In this document: positions 1-9,084 of the stretch, one piece after another | Layout: the number at the start of each line of letters is the position of its first letter | Numbering within the stretch: position 1 is the stretch's first letter | NCBI RefSeq assembly: GCF_040782645.1 | Contig: NZ_CP160403.1 | Coordinates: 2,170,001-2,234,000 of the forward strand | From: Streptomyces sp. HUAS ZL42 | GTDB taxonomy: Bacteria > Actinomycetota > Actinomycetes > Streptomycetales > Streptomycetaceae | DNA length: 64,000 nucleotides | Reading direction: 5' to 3' | Translations under genes and position numbers: made by a program | The notes under the pieces: generated by a model | What the model was told of the DNA's origin: nothing | Database searches by the model: none | The model's input: only the letters and a program-made list of their open reading frames with translations

Positions 1-471
1 GTGCGCACGGTCCTCGACATTCACCGTGGCGGGCTGGATCGCCGGATGCGACTGGAAGTAGGCGCCGACCATGCCGCCGTAGAACGCCCAGTCGTACTCG
101 GTGTCGGCGGCCGCGTGGACGCCGACATACCCGCCACCGCCGCGGATGTAGTTCTCGAAGGCGCGCTGCTGCGTGGCGTCCAGCACGTCTCCTGTCGTCG
201 AGAGGAACACGACCGCGTCGTAGCGCCGCAGGTTCGACGGGGTGAACGCGCCCGCGTCCTCCGTCGCGTCGACCGTGAAACCGCCCGTCTCACCGAGCTG
301 TTTCACCGCCGCCACGCCGTCCAGGACGGAGTCGTGCCGGAAGCCGGCCGTCTTGGAGAAGACCAGTATCTTTGCGCCGGAGGAGGAGTGCGGGAGAGCC
401 GGTCCCGCCACGCACCCCAGGAGCAGGGCGGCCCCCACGGCCACGGTCGTCACTCGGCTGGCAGATCGCAT
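1..471 (-). CDS. ThuA-like lipoprotein, partial (3' end outside window)
   Basis: The 157 visible codons start at ATG 471, with AGGGAGG a few bases upstream. Residues 1-20 form a lipoprotein signal with lipobox LLGC (Cys20). The mature part begins with KILVFSKTAGFRHDS and continues with TTGDVLDATQQ and GGGGYVGVHAA, which are hallmarks of the ThuA family (class I glutamine-amidotransferase-like fold). ThuA proteins are linked to oxidised (3-keto) sugar metabolism. It starts 14 bp after the stop of the sugar dehydrogenase gene and is the last visible gene of the sugar module. The C-terminus is lost at the window edge. Confidence 0.88.
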   Translation of the reverse strand, partial: MRSASRVTTVAVGAALLLGCVAGPALPHSSSGAKILVFSKTAGFRHDSVLDGVAAVKQLGETGGFTVDATEDAGAFTPSNLRRYDAVVFLSTTGDVLDATQQRAFENYIRGGGGYVGVHAAADTEYDWAFYGGMVGAYFQSHPAIQPATVNVEDRAH

Positions 472-485
472 GGATGCCTCCCTTC

Positions 486-2990
486 TCAGCCGGTGGTGAA
501 GGTGAAGTCGTCGAGCTCGTACAGGGCGTTCGTGCTCCCCTTGAAGACCAGGTAGAGCGTGGTGGTGCCCCTGGGCGCCCGGGACAGGTCCGCGCTGACG
601 TCCTGGTAGTTCTCCCAGCCGCCGGTGGCCGGCACGGTCGCCTTGCCGAGCAGCGTCCCCGCCGCGGAACCGGCCCGGATCTCGAGCGTGCCGCCCGCGC
701 CGCCGGAGGCGATGCGCGCGGTGATCTTCTTGGCGTTGCTCAGGACGTACGGCGTGAAGGAGATCCAGTCGCCGTTGTCGATGTCTCCGACGGTCTTCCC
801 GCCGTGTGCCGAAGCGCGCGTGGTCACCGTGACGCCGGAGCCGTTGCCGAAGTGCTCGGCCTGGCGGTGACGGGGCTGGAGGACATTCTGGTTGTGCGAG
901 GTGAGCGCGGCCTGGCCACCGCCCCCGCCGTCGGTGTACTCGGCGTCGAGGACTCCGAAGATGTTGGCGTCCTCGTCGTGTCCGCCGTCGGCGCCGGTCT
1001 GGAGGGTGCCGGTGCAGCCGTTCGCGGAGGTCACGGGGTGGCCGTGGCTGTCGTGGCCGAGGACGAACGTGACCTTGACCCTGGAGCAGTCGATGTTCGT
1101 GCCGTCCTCGGGGTCGGTGACCCGCACCTTGAACGGGATGGCGTCACCGAAGCTGAACAGTTGCCCGTCCTTCGGTGTCTCCAGCACCACCTTGGGCGCC
1201 GTGTTGCCGACGACGATCTGCACGCTCGCACTGCCGGTGCGGCCGCTCGGGTCCTTCGCGGTGAGCGTCGCCGTGTAGGTGCCGTTCTTCTTGTACTTGT
1301 ACGTCGGGTTCGCCGCCGTCGACTTGCCGCCGTCACCGAAGTCCCAGCTGTATGTGAGGGCGTCGCCGTCCTGGTCGGTGCTGCCCTCGGAGGAGAACTG
1401 AACCCTCAGCGGGGCCTGCCCGGAGGTGCGGTTCGCCGCGGCCTGAGCCACCGGTGAGTGACCGTCGGTCGCGTTCTCGATCCGGTAGAGGCCGGAGTTC
1501 TCGTCGCCGCCGAACCAGGCGGTGCCGTAGTCGAGGACGTACAGCGCGCCGTCCGGGCCGAAGGCCATGTCCATCACCTGGGTGCCTGTCCAAGGGACGT
1601 TGTTGATGGACTGCACGGTGCCGCTGCCGTCGCTGACGATCCGCTTGATCCAGCGGCGGCCGAACTCCCCGGCGAAGAAGTTGCCGTCGTACGCCTGCGG
1701 GAACTTCACCGGCGAGTCGAGCGAGGCGTCGTAACGGTAGACCGGGCCGCCCATCGGGGACTCGGAGCCGTCGCCGAACTCCGGTACGGACGCTCCGTTG
1801 TACGGGATCCAGGCGGGCTGGGCCGGGGGCAGGTCGGTCAGGCCGGTGTTGTGCGGCGAGGTGTTCTTCGGGGCGGCGCAGTCGAAGGACGCGCCGGACG
1901 TGCCTGTCGCGAAGTCGTAGTCCACATAGGCGTCGTTGGCGCCGGTGCAGTACGGCCAGCCGAAGTTGCCGGGGCCGGTGACCCGCGCGAACTCGACCTG
2001 GCCCGCAGGTCCGCGCGCCGGGTCGGCGGCGCCGGCGTCGGGGCCGTAGTCGCCGACGTAGAGGATGCCGGTGGCCTTGTCGACGCTGAAGCGGAACGGG
2101 TTGCGGAAGCCCATCGCGTAGATCTCGGGCCGGGTTTTGTCCGTGCCGGGTGCGAAGAGGTTGCCGTCGGGGACGGAGTACGAGCCGTCGGCGTTCACCT
2201 TGATGCGCAGGATCTTGCCGCGCAGGTCGTTGGTGTTGCCGGCGGAACGCTGCGCGTCGAAGGCCGGGTTGCGGTCGGACCGCTCGTCGATCGGGGTGAA
2301 GCCGTCCGACTGGAAGGGGTTGGTGTCGTCGCCCGTCGACAGATACAGGTTGCCCGCCGCGTCGAAGTCGATGTCGCCGCCGACGTGGCAGCAGATGCCG
2401 CGGGAGGCGGGGACGTCGAGGATCTTCGTCTCGCTGGCGTTGTCCAGTGTGCCGTCGGTCTTCAGGACGAAGCGGGACAGGCGGTTGACGCCGTCGAAGG
2501 GCGCGAAGTCCGCCGCGGTGCCGGTGAACGGGGCGTCTCCGGCCGGGGTGTTCAGCGGAGGCGCGTAGTAGAGGTAGATGAAACGGTTCGCTGCGAAGTT
2601 CGGGTCGACCCCGATGCCCTGGAGGCCCTCCTCGTCATGGGTGTAGACGTCGAGCTTGCCCGCGGGCCTCGTGTTGCCCGCGGCGTCGGTGATACGGAGT
2701 TCGCCGTCGCGGGAGGTGTGCAGGACCGAGCGGTCCGGGAGGACGGCGAGCGACATGGGCTCGCCGACCTCCGGCTCCCCCTCGGCGAGGGTGACCTGCT
2801 GGAAATCCTCCGCGGCCGCTGGCGCGGCTCCCGGGTCGGCGACGGCTGCGCCGGCCTGAGGTGCGGTGAGGGTGAGGGACGCGCCTGCCAGCAGCACGCC
2901 GCTGAGCAGGGCGGCCGCTTTGCGCAGGGACAGACGTCGTCTGTGTATCTCGATTCTGTCGGTACTGGTGGTGCGGGTGTTCCCGTGCAC
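486..2990 (-). CDS. Secreted PQQ-type sugar dehydrogenase with PKD and CBM6-like domains
   Basis: 834 aa. The N-terminus has a twin-arginine-like signal (RRRLSLRKAA, then a hydrophobic stretch ending near AGAA). Residues about 60-490 are a glucose/sorbosone dehydrogenase beta-propeller, with motifs such as GICCHVGGDIDFD, LYLSTGDDTNPF and YAMGFRNPFRFSVD. A PKD domain (YSWDFGDGG) lies at about 510-595, followed by an Ig-like segment. A C-terminal carbohydrate-binding module of CBM6 type (DNGDWISFTPY) covers about 700-834. The family oxidises sugars outside the membrane using PQQ. It sits between the isomerase-like gene and the ThuA-like gene on the same strand, so it probably attacks the sugar that the operon imports. 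The true substrate is unknown. Confidence 0.88.
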   Translation of the reverse strand: MHGNTRTTSTDRIEIHRRRLSLRKAAALLSGVLLAGASLTLTAPQAGAAVADPGAAPAAAEDFQQVTLAEGEPEVGEPMSLAVLPDRSVLHTSRDGELRITDAAGNTRPAGKLDVYTHDEEGLQGIGVDPNFAANRFIYLYYAPPLNTPAGDAPFTGTAADFAPFDGVNRLSRFVLKTDGTLDNASETKILDVPASRGICCHVGGDIDFDAAGNLYLSTGDDTNPFQSDGFTPIDERSDRNPAFDAQRSAGNTNDLRGKILRIKVNADGSYSVPDGNLFAPGTDKTRPEIYAMGFRNPFRFSVDKATGILYVGDYGPDAGAADPARGPAGQVEFARVTGPGNFGWPYCTGANDAYVDYDFATGTSGASFDCAAPKNTSPHNTGLTDLPPAQPAWIPYNGASVPEFGDGSESPMGGPVYRYDASLDSPVKFPQAYDGNFFAGEFGRRWIKRIVSDGSGTVQSINNVPWTGTQVMDMAFGPDGALYVLDYGTAWFGGDENSGLYRIENATDGHSPVAQAAANRTSGQAPLRVQFSSEGSTDQDGDALTYSWDFGDGGKSTAANPTYKYKKNGTYTATLTAKDPSGRTGSASVQIVVGNTAPKVVLETPKDGQLFSFGDAIPFKVRVTDPEDGTNIDCSRVKVTFVLGHDSHGHPVTSANGCTGTLQTGADGGHDEDANIFGVLDAEYTDGGGGGQAALTSHNQNVLQPRHRQAEHFGNGSGVTVTTRASAHGGKTVGDIDNGDWISFTPYVLSNAKKITARIASGGAGGTLEIRAGSAAGTLLGKATVPATGGWENYQDVSADLSRAPRGTTTLYLVFKGSTNALYELDDFTFTTG

Positions 2991-3071
2991 GAATGCCTCC
3001 AGAATGGGGCCGGTTGTACGGGCGGGTGCGGTACGCCGGGATGCGCCGTCATCCCGGAGGGTCGAGAGGGC

Positions 3072-4070
3072 TCAGTTGCCGAAGGCCGCGTCGAAGGAGG
3101 CCGACGGTGGCTCGAAGTCGTAGGCCTTGAGCCGGTTCAGGGCCTCGGGGGCGCCCTGGAGCCGGTCCATGCCGGCGTCCTCCCACTCCACGGAGACGGG
3201 CCCCCGGTAGTCGATGGAGCGCAGCATGCGGAAGACGTCCTCCCAGGGCACGTCGCCGTGGCCTGCGGACACGAAGTCCCAGCCGCGGCGCGGGTCGCCC
3301 CAGGGCAGATGGGAGCCGAGACGGCCGTTTCGGCCGTCGAGGCGCTTGCGGGCCTCCTTGCAGTCCACGTGGTAGATGCGGTCGCGGAAGTCCCACAGGA
3401 AGCCGACCGGGTCGAGGTCCTGCCACACGAAGTGCGAGGGGTCGAAGTTCAGGCCGAAGGCGGGGCGGTGCCCCACGGCCTCGAGGGCCCGGTGCGTCGT
3501 CCAGTAGTCGTAGGCGATCTCGCTGGGGTGGACCTCGTGTGCGAACCGCACGCCCTCCGCGTCGAACACGTCGAGGACGGGGTTCCAGCGTTCGGCGAAG
3601 TCCTCGTAGCCCCGCTCGATCATCGATTCCGGCGCGGGCGGGAACATGGCGACCAGGTGCCAGATGGCGGAGCCGGTGAAGCCGATCACGGTGTCGACGC
3701 CGAAGGCCGCGGCGGCCCGTGCGGTGTCGGCGATCTCGGCGGCGGCCCGTCGCCGTACGCCCTCCGCGTCCCCGTCGCCCCAGATGCGGGCGGGCAGGAT
3801 CGCCCGGTGGCGTTCGTCGATGATGGCGTCGCAGACCGCCTGGCCGACCAGATGGTTGGAGATGGCCCAGCACTTGAGGCGGTACTTGTCGAGCAGTGCC
3901 CGTTTGGAGTCGACGTAGGACGGGTCCGAGAGGGCCTTGTCGACCTCGAAGTGGTCGCCCCAGCAGGCGAGTTCGAGTCCGTCGTAGCCGAAGTCGCGGG
4001 CGAGGCGGCAGACCTCCTCCAGGGGCAGGTCGGCCCACTGACCGGTGAAGAGCGTGAACTGGCGGGGCAT
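3072..4070 (-). CDS. Xylose isomerase-like TIM-barrel sugar isomerase/epimerase
   Basis: 332 aa from ATG 4070. The start [20 protein letters not shown] and the later [26 protein letters not shown], [11 protein letters not shown] and [10 protein letters not shown] segments belong to the AP-endonuclease-2/xylose isomerase-like TIM-barrel family. The conserved Glu, Asp and His residues bind a divalent metal in this fold. It starts 14 bp after the stop of the Gfo/Idh/MocA gene. Such pairs are common in inositol and keto-glycoside catabolism, where the barrel enzyme isomerises or cleaves the oxidised sugar. Substrate not predictable. Confidence 0.87.
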   Translation of the reverse strand: MPRQFTLFTGQWADLPLEEVCRLARDFGYDGLELACWGDHFEVDKALSDPSYVDSKRALLDKYRLKCWAISNHLVGQAVCDAIIDERHRAILPARIWGDGDAEGVRRRAAAEIADTARAAAAFGVDTVIGFTGSAIWHLVAMFPPAPESMIERGYEDFAERWNPVLDVFDAEGVRFAHEVHPSEIAYDYWTTHRALEAVGHRPAFGLNFDPSHFVWQDLDPVGFLWDFRDRIYHVDCKEARKRLDGRNGRLGSHLPWGDPRRGWDFVSAGHGDVPWEDVFRMLRSIDYRGPVSVEWEDAGMDRLQGAPEALNRLKAYDFEPPSASFDAAFGN

Positions 4071-4084
4071 GGAACAGGGCCTCC

Positions 4085-5293
4085 TCAGACCGCTATGGGC
4101 GTGTAGACGGAGTTCTTCTCGGCGCTCTCCTCGACCGCGGCGAGGACACGCTGGACCTGCAGGCCGTCGGCGAAGGAGGGCTCGGGCCTGCGGCCCTCGG
4201 CGACGGCGTGGACCAGGTCGCGGGCCTGGTGGACGAAGGTGTGCTCGTAGCCGAGGCCGTGGCCCGGCGGCCACCAGGCGTCGAGATAGGGGTGGTCGGG
4301 CTCGGTGACGAGGATGCGGCGGAAGCCGGCGTGGGTCCCGGGTTCGGTGCCGTCGTGGAACCAGAGCTCGTTGAGCCGCTCCAGGTCGAAGGCCAACGAG
4401 CCGCGCTCGCCGTTGAGTTCGATGCGCAGGGCGTTCTTGCGCCCGGTGGCGTACCGGGTTGCCTCGAAGGAGGCGAGGGCGCCGGAGGCGAACCGCCCGG
4501 TGAACAGGGCGGCGTCGTCGACGGTGACCGTGCCGGTGCCGGCCGCCGAGACGGCGGACAGTCCGCTGGTGGCGCCGACGGGCAGCGGGCGCTCCCGTAC
4601 GAACGTCTCGGTCAGGGCGGAGACGCCGGCCAGCCTCTCTCCGGCCAGGTACTGCGCGAGGTCGACGATGTGCGCGCCCAGGTCGCCGAGCGAACCGGAG
4701 CCCGCGAGCTCCTTGCGCAGTCGCCAGGTCAGGGGGAACTCCGGGTCCACGAGCCAGTCCTGAAGGTACGTCACCCTCACGTGCCGCAGGGTGCCGAGCC
4801 TGCCCTCGGCCACCATCCGCCGGGCCAGGGCCGTGGCGGGGACCCGGCGGTAGTTGAAGCCGACCATCGCCAACTGGCCGCTGTTCTGGGCCTCTTCGGC
4901 CGCCCGGGCCATGACCTCGGCCTCCTCGACGGTGTTCGCGAGGGGTTTCTCGCACAGGACGTGCTTGCCCGCGGCCAGCGCGGCGAGGGCGATCTCGGCG
5001 TGGCTGTCGCCGGGGGTGCAGATGTCGACGAGGTCGACGTCGTCCCGGGTGATCAGGGCGCGCCAGTCGGTCTCGGTGGCCGCCCAGCCGTGCCGGTCGG
5101 CCGCCGCCCGCACGGCCGTCGCGTCCCGGCCGCAGATCACGGCGAGGACCGGGCGGCGGGGCAGGTCGAAGACGCGGCCCACGGTGCGCCAGCCCTGGGA
5201 GTGGGCGGCGCCCATGAAGGCGTAGCCGACCATGCCGACGCGGAGCGGTGGCTTCTCTCCCCCTGATCCGTCCGACTGCTGCGGCTGTGCCAT
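4085..5293 (-). CDS. Gfo/Idh/MocA family NAD(P)-dependent oxidoreductase
   Basis: 402 aa from ATG 5293, chosen because AGGAGGA lies just upstream; the reading frame is open further 5' but without a better start. The N-terminal Rossmann domain begins [11 protein letters not shown] (residues 18-28). The family's EKP motif is present (LCEKPLANT, about residue 110), and the catalytic region [13 protein letters not shown] follows in the C-terminal domain. The enzyme should oxidise or reduce a sugar or inositol hydroxyl in the cytoplasm. It lies between the ABC binding protein and the isomerase-like gene, so it likely acts on the imported sugar. Confidence 0.9.
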   Translation of the reverse strand: MAQPQQSDGSGGEKPPLRVGMVGYAFMGAAHSQGWRTVGRVFDLPRRPVLAVICGRDATAVRAAADRHGWAATETDWRALITRDDVDLVDICTPGDSHAEIALAALAAGKHVLCEKPLANTVEEAEVMARAAEEAQNSGQLAMVGFNYRRVPATALARRMVAEGRLGTLRHVRVTYLQDWLVDPEFPLTWRLRKELAGSGSLGDLGAHIVDLAQYLAGERLAGVSALTETFVRERPLPVGATSGLSAVSAAGTGTVTVDDAALFTGRFASGALASFEATRYATGRKNALRIELNGERGSLAFDLERLNELWFHDGTEPGTHAGFRRILVTEPDHPYLDAWWPPGHGLGYEHTFVHQARDLVHAVAEGRRPEPSFADGLQVQRVLAAVEESAEKNSVYTPIAV

Positions 5294-5351
5294 ACGGATG
5301 TCCTCCTCGTCCTGGTGGTGGTGGCGCCGTGGGGGGTGCGGGCGACACGTG

Positions 5352-6401
5352 TCAGCGGAAGCCGGTGGGCATGTACTGGTCGACGTTGTCCTTGTCGACG
5401 ACGGCCGAGTAGAGCGTGATGGAGGCCGGGATCTCGAACTCGGCCAGACCGCCGACGCCCTTGGCCTGGCCGAGGGCACGGGCCAGGTCGATCGCGGACG
5501 CGGCCATGGTGGGCGGGTAGAGGACGGTCGCCTTCAGGACGCCGTTGTCCTGCTTGATGGCCTGGAAGGCGGACAGGGCGCCCGCGCCGCCGACCATGAG
5601 GAAGTCGTCGCGTCCGGCCTGGTCGATGGCGCGCAGCGCGCCCACACCCTGGTCGTCGTCGTGGTTCCACAGTGCGTCGAACTGGGGCTGGGCCTGGAGC
5701 AGTTGGGCCATCTTGGCCTGTCCCGACTCCACCGTGAACTCGGCGGCCTGCCGGGCCACCTTCTTGATGTTGGGGTAGTTCTTCAGCGCGTCGTCGAAGC
5801 CCTGGGTGCGCTGCTTGGTCAGCGCCAGGTTGTCCATGCCGGCGAGCTCGATGACCTTGGCGTCGGACTTCCCCTTGAGCTTCTCGCCGATGTAGTGGCC
5901 GGCGTTGAGGCCCATGCCGTAGTTGTCGCCGCCGATCCAGCAGCGGTAGGCCTGCGGGGTGTTGAAGATCCGGTCGAGATTGATCACCGGGATGCCGGCC
6001 CGCATCGCCTTCAGGCCGACCTGGGTGAGCGCCTTGCCGTCGGCGGGCAGCACCACCAGCACGTCGACCTTCTTGTTGATCAGCGTCTCTATCTGGCCGA
6101 TCTGCGCGGCGGTGTCGTTGGAGCCCTCGGTGATCTCCAGGGTGACGTCCGAGTACTTCTTGGCGCGGCTCTTGGCGTTGTCGTTGATCGCGTTGAGCCA
6201 GCCGTGGTCGGCCTGCGGTCCCGCGAAGCCGATGGTGACGGGCTTGCCCGGCTTGTCGTCGGCGGCCGGCTGGTCGTTCGCCGCCGGCTTCTCGTCCTTG
6301 GGCTCGTTACTCGTGCAACCAACGAGGAGGGCACCCGTGGATACGGCGGCGGCCCCGAAGAGCAGTCCTCTGCGGCTCGTGAAAGGCGTCGGCTCTGGCA
6401 T
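5352..6401 (-). CDS. Sugar ABC transporter substrate-binding lipoprotein
   Basis: 349 aa from ATG 6401. The signal has a twin arginine (SRRGLLFG) and lipobox LVGC with Cys29, so it is probably a Tat-exported lipoprotein. The mature protein has a charged Lys/Asp/Glu/Ala linker and then a periplasmic-binding-protein type 4 fold (VTIGFAGPQADHGW, VDVLVVLPADGKAL, ALWNHDDDQGVGALRA), the RbsB-like family that captures ribose, xylose or inositol-type sugars. It is encoded directly after the permease (17 bp gap) and before the oxidoreductase. Confidence 0.92.
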   Translation of the reverse strand: MPEPTPFTSRRGLLFGAAAVSTGALLVGCTSNEPKDEKPAANDQPAADDKPGKPVTIGFAGPQADHGWLNAINDNAKSRAKKYSDVTLEITEGSNDTAAQIGQIETLINKKVDVLVVLPADGKALTQVGLKAMRAGIPVINLDRIFNTPQAYRCWIGGDNYGMGLNAGHYIGEKLKGKSDAKVIELAGMDNLALTKQRTQGFDDALKNYPNIKKVARQAAEFTVESGQAKMAQLLQAQPQFDALWNHDDDQGVGALRAIDQAGRDDFLMVGGAGALSAFQAIKQDNGVLKATVLYPPTMAASAIDLARALGQAKGVGGLAEFEIPASITLYSAVVDKDNVDQYMPTGFR

Positions 6402-6418
6402 GTCGGTGAACCCTTTCC

Positions 6419-7438
6419 TCAGGTCGTGCTTGCGGTACGGCGCTGGACCAGCACGGCGGCGACGATGATCGCGCCCTTGGCGATCTGCTGGACGTCGCTC
6501 TGCAGGTTGTTCAGGGCGAAGATGTTGGTGATCGTGGTGAAGATCAGAACGCCGAGCACGGAGCCCGTGATGGTGCCGCGGCCCCCGCTGAGCAGCGTGC
6601 CGCCGATGATCGCGGCCGCGATGGCGTCCAGTTCGTAGAGGTTGCCGTTGGTGTTCTGGCCCGAGCCGGACAGGATGATCAGCAGGAAGGCGGCGATGCC
6701 GCAGCACAGTCCGGACAGCAGGTACAGGTACAGCCGCTGGCGGCGTACGTCGATACCGGCGAGGCGGGCCGCCTCCGCGTTGCCGCCGACGGCGACCGTG
6801 CGCCGCCCGAAGGTCGTGCGGTTGAGGATCAGCCAGCCGATGATCGTGACGACCGCGAAGACCATGACGAGCGGCGGAACACCGAGCACGTACGCGTCGC
6901 GCTCGCCGAGGTCGAGGACGCTGCCGATGGTGACGATCTGTGTCTTGCCGTCGGTGATCTGCAGCGCCAGCCCGCGCGCCGAGGCGAGCATGGCCAGCGT
7001 GGCGATGAACGGGACCATCCCGCCGTACGCGATGAGCAGCCCGTTGACCAAGCCGCACCCGACGCCGACGATCACGGCGGTGAAGAGGATGCCGGCGAAG
7101 CCGTACTCCTGGGTGGCGACGGTGGTCGCCCACACCGAGGCGAGGGCGACGATCGCGCCGACGGACAGGTCGATGCCGCCGGAGGTGATGACGAAGGTCA
7201 TGCCCACGGTGACGACACCGATCACCGAGGCCTGGGTGAGGACGAGTTGGAGGTTGCGGGTGTCGAGGAACTCGTCGGGCTTGGTGATCCCTCCGATGAC
7301 GATCAGTGCGGCGAGCACGCCGAGGAGGGAGAGGGTGCGGACGTCGGCACGGGCCATCAACCCGCGCCAGGCGGGGAGTTGGCCGACCGAGGGCACCTTG
7401 TCGGTGCCGTCCCGCGGCGGGGACACGGGCTGCGTCAT
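6419..7438 (-). CDS. Sugar ABC transporter permease (RbsC family)
   Basis: 339 aa. The start ATG 7438 overlaps the stop of the ATPase gene as ATGA, a sign of translational coupling. About 8-10 hydrophobic segments are visible. Family landmarks include FVITSGGIDLSVGAIVALASV and EAARLAGIDVRRQRLY, typical of the BPD_transp_2 (RbsC/XylH) permeases, and IIGGTLLSGGRGTITGS near the C-terminus. It forms the membrane channel for the binding protein encoded downstream and the ATPase encoded upstream. Confidence 0.93.
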   Translation of the reverse strand: MTQPVSPPRDGTDKVPSVGQLPAWRGLMARADVRTLSLLGVLAALIVIGGITKPDEFLDTRNLQLVLTQASVIGVVTVGMTFVITSGGIDLSVGAIVALASVWATTVATQEYGFAGILFTAVIVGVGCGLVNGLLIAYGGMVPFIATLAMLASARGLALQITDGKTQIVTIGSVLDLGERDAYVLGVPPLVMVFAVVTIIGWLILNRTTFGRRTVAVGGNAEAARLAGIDVRRQRLYLYLLSGLCCGIAAFLLIILSGSGQNTNGNLYELDAIAAAIIGGTLLSGGRGTITGSVLGVLIFTTITNIFALNNLQSDVQQIAKGAIIVAAVLVQRRTASTT

Positions 7439-8958
7439 GACGCCGGGCTTCCTTCCATGACCAGGTCGAGTACGCGGTGTTCGTCGAGCTCCCGGGCGGG
7501 CGCCGTGTGGACGACGCGGCCCTCGCGGAGCACCAGCACACGGTCGGCGAGTCCCAGGACCTCGGGCACCTCGCTGGAGACCAGCAGTACGGCGAGGCCC
7601 TCGTCGGCGAGGCGGCGCACGACCGCGTACAGCTCGGCGCGGGCGCCGACGTCGACGCCCCGGGTGGGCTCGTCGAGCAGCAGGACGCGGCAGCCGCGCA
7701 GCAGCCAGCGGGCCAGGACGGCCTTCTGCTGGTTGCCGCCGGAGAGGGTGCGCACGGGCACGGAGGGGTTGTCGGGACGCAGCGACAGCTCGCGGGTCGC
7801 GGCGCGCGCCGCCCCCAGTTCGGCACCCCGGTCGATCCAACCGCCCCGCGAGAAGCGGGACATGGAGGAGACCGAGACATTACGGGTGACGGACTCCAGC
7901 AACAGCAGCGCCTGCGCCTTGCGTTCCTCGGGGGCGAGTCCCAGCCCGGCGCGCACGGCCGCGCGCACGCTGCCGGGCCGCAACGGGCGCCCGTCGACCA
8001 GGACTTGACCCGCGCTCGGCTTCCGGGCGCCGTAGATGGTCTCGAGGATCTCCGAGCGTCCCGAACCGACCAGCCCGGCGAGGCCGACGATCTCGCCGGG
8101 GCGCACCGCCAGGTCGAGGGGCTCGAACTCGCCGTCCCTGGCGAGCCCTCGCACCTCCAGTAGCGGCTCTCCCCCCGAGCGGCCGCCCCCCGACGGCCGC
8201 TCGGGGAAGACGTACTCGACGTTGCGTCCCGTCATCAGTGCGACGACCTCGCGGGTCGGCGTCGTCTTCGCGGGCAGCCCGCCCGCCACCGCCCGACCGT
8301 CCTTCAGCACGGTCACTCGGTCGCCGATGCGGCGGATCTCCTCCAGCCGGTGCGAGATGTAGACGACGGCGACGCCGTCGGCGGTCAGGTCGCCGACGAT
8401 CCGGAAGAGGTTGTCGACCTCGTCGGGGTCGAGGGCGGCGGACGGCTCGTCCATCACGATCAGCCGTACGTCGTGGGAGAGCGCCCGCGCCATGGAGACG
8501 ATCTGCTGCTGGGCCGCCGACAACTCGCCCACCAGGCGGGCCGGGTCGATCTCGGGATGGCCAAGACGCTTCAGCAGTTGTGCCGTTGAGGCGCGGGCCG
8601 CCTTCCCCCGTACGACGAAACCGGCGGCCGTGGGTTCATGGCCGAGGTGCACGTTCTCGGCTACCGACAGGTGTTCCACCAGGTCGAGTTCCTGGTAGAT
8701 GGTGGCGATGCCGAGCCGCATGGCGGCGATCGGCGAGCGCAGGGTCACGGGCTCGCCGCGCCAGCGGATGGTCCCGCCGTCGGGCTGGTGGGCGCCCGCC
8801 AGGACCTTGATCAGGGTGGACTTCCCGGCCCCGTTCTGGCCGAGCAGGCAGTGCACTTCACCGGCCTGGACGTCGAGGTCGACGCCGTCGAGGGCCCGGA
8901 CTCCGGGGAACGACTTGGTGATGCCGGACATGCTGAGCAGCGGTGGTTCTGGTGACAT
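7435..8958 (-). CDS. Sugar ABC transporter ATP-binding protein (two NBDs)
   Basis: 507 aa with tandem nucleotide-binding domains, as in RbsA/MglA. NBD1 has Walker A GQNGAGKST (40-48), a degenerate signature LSAAQQQ and Walker B LIVMDEPSAAL. NBD2 has a degenerate Walker A (GLVGSGRSE), signature LSGGNQQKAVLARW and Walker B VLLLDEPTRGVD. The altered second Walker A is usual in this subfamily. A GAGGGGA ribosome site precedes ATG 8958. First gene of the transport block, 126 bp downstream of the ROK regulator. Confidence 0.94.
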   Translation of the reverse strand: MSPEPPLLSMSGITKSFPGVRALDGVDLDVQAGEVHCLLGQNGAGKSTLIKVLAGAHQPDGGTIRWRGEPVTLRSPIAAMRLGIATIYQELDLVEHLSVAENVHLGHEPTAAGFVVRGKAARASTAQLLKRLGHPEIDPARLVGELSAAQQQIVSMARALSHDVRLIVMDEPSAALDPDEVDNLFRIVGDLTADGVAVVYISHRLEEIRRIGDRVTVLKDGRAVAGGLPAKTTPTREVVALMTGRNVEYVFPERPSGGGRSGGEPLLEVRGLARDGEFEPLDLAVRPGEIVGLAGLVGSGRSEILETIYGARKPSAGQVLVDGRPLRPGSVRAAVRAGLGLAPEERKAQALLLLESVTRNVSVSSMSRFSRGGWIDRGAELGAARAATRELSLRPDNPSVPVRTLSGGNQQKAVLARWLLRGCRVLLLDEPTRGVDVGARAELYAVVRRLADEGLAVLLVSSEVPEVLGLADRVLVLREGRVVHTAPARELDEHRVLDLVMEGSPAS

Positions 8959-9084
8959 GACGGTTCCCCTCGGCGGGCGTGCGGGCCGGTTTCAGGGCGT
9001 TCCGCCTGCGGGGCAGGCGTGTGAGGGCAGGGCGGAGCAGAGCGCCGTGCGGATGAGGAGTACTGAGGAACTGGTCGGGTCTGC

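Noticed and set aside
1458..4106. 882-codon plus-strand ORF opposite the sugar dehydrogenase and isomerase-like genes
   Set aside because: Val/Gly/Arg-rich shadow frame caused by high third-position GC; the opposite strand encodes clear families.
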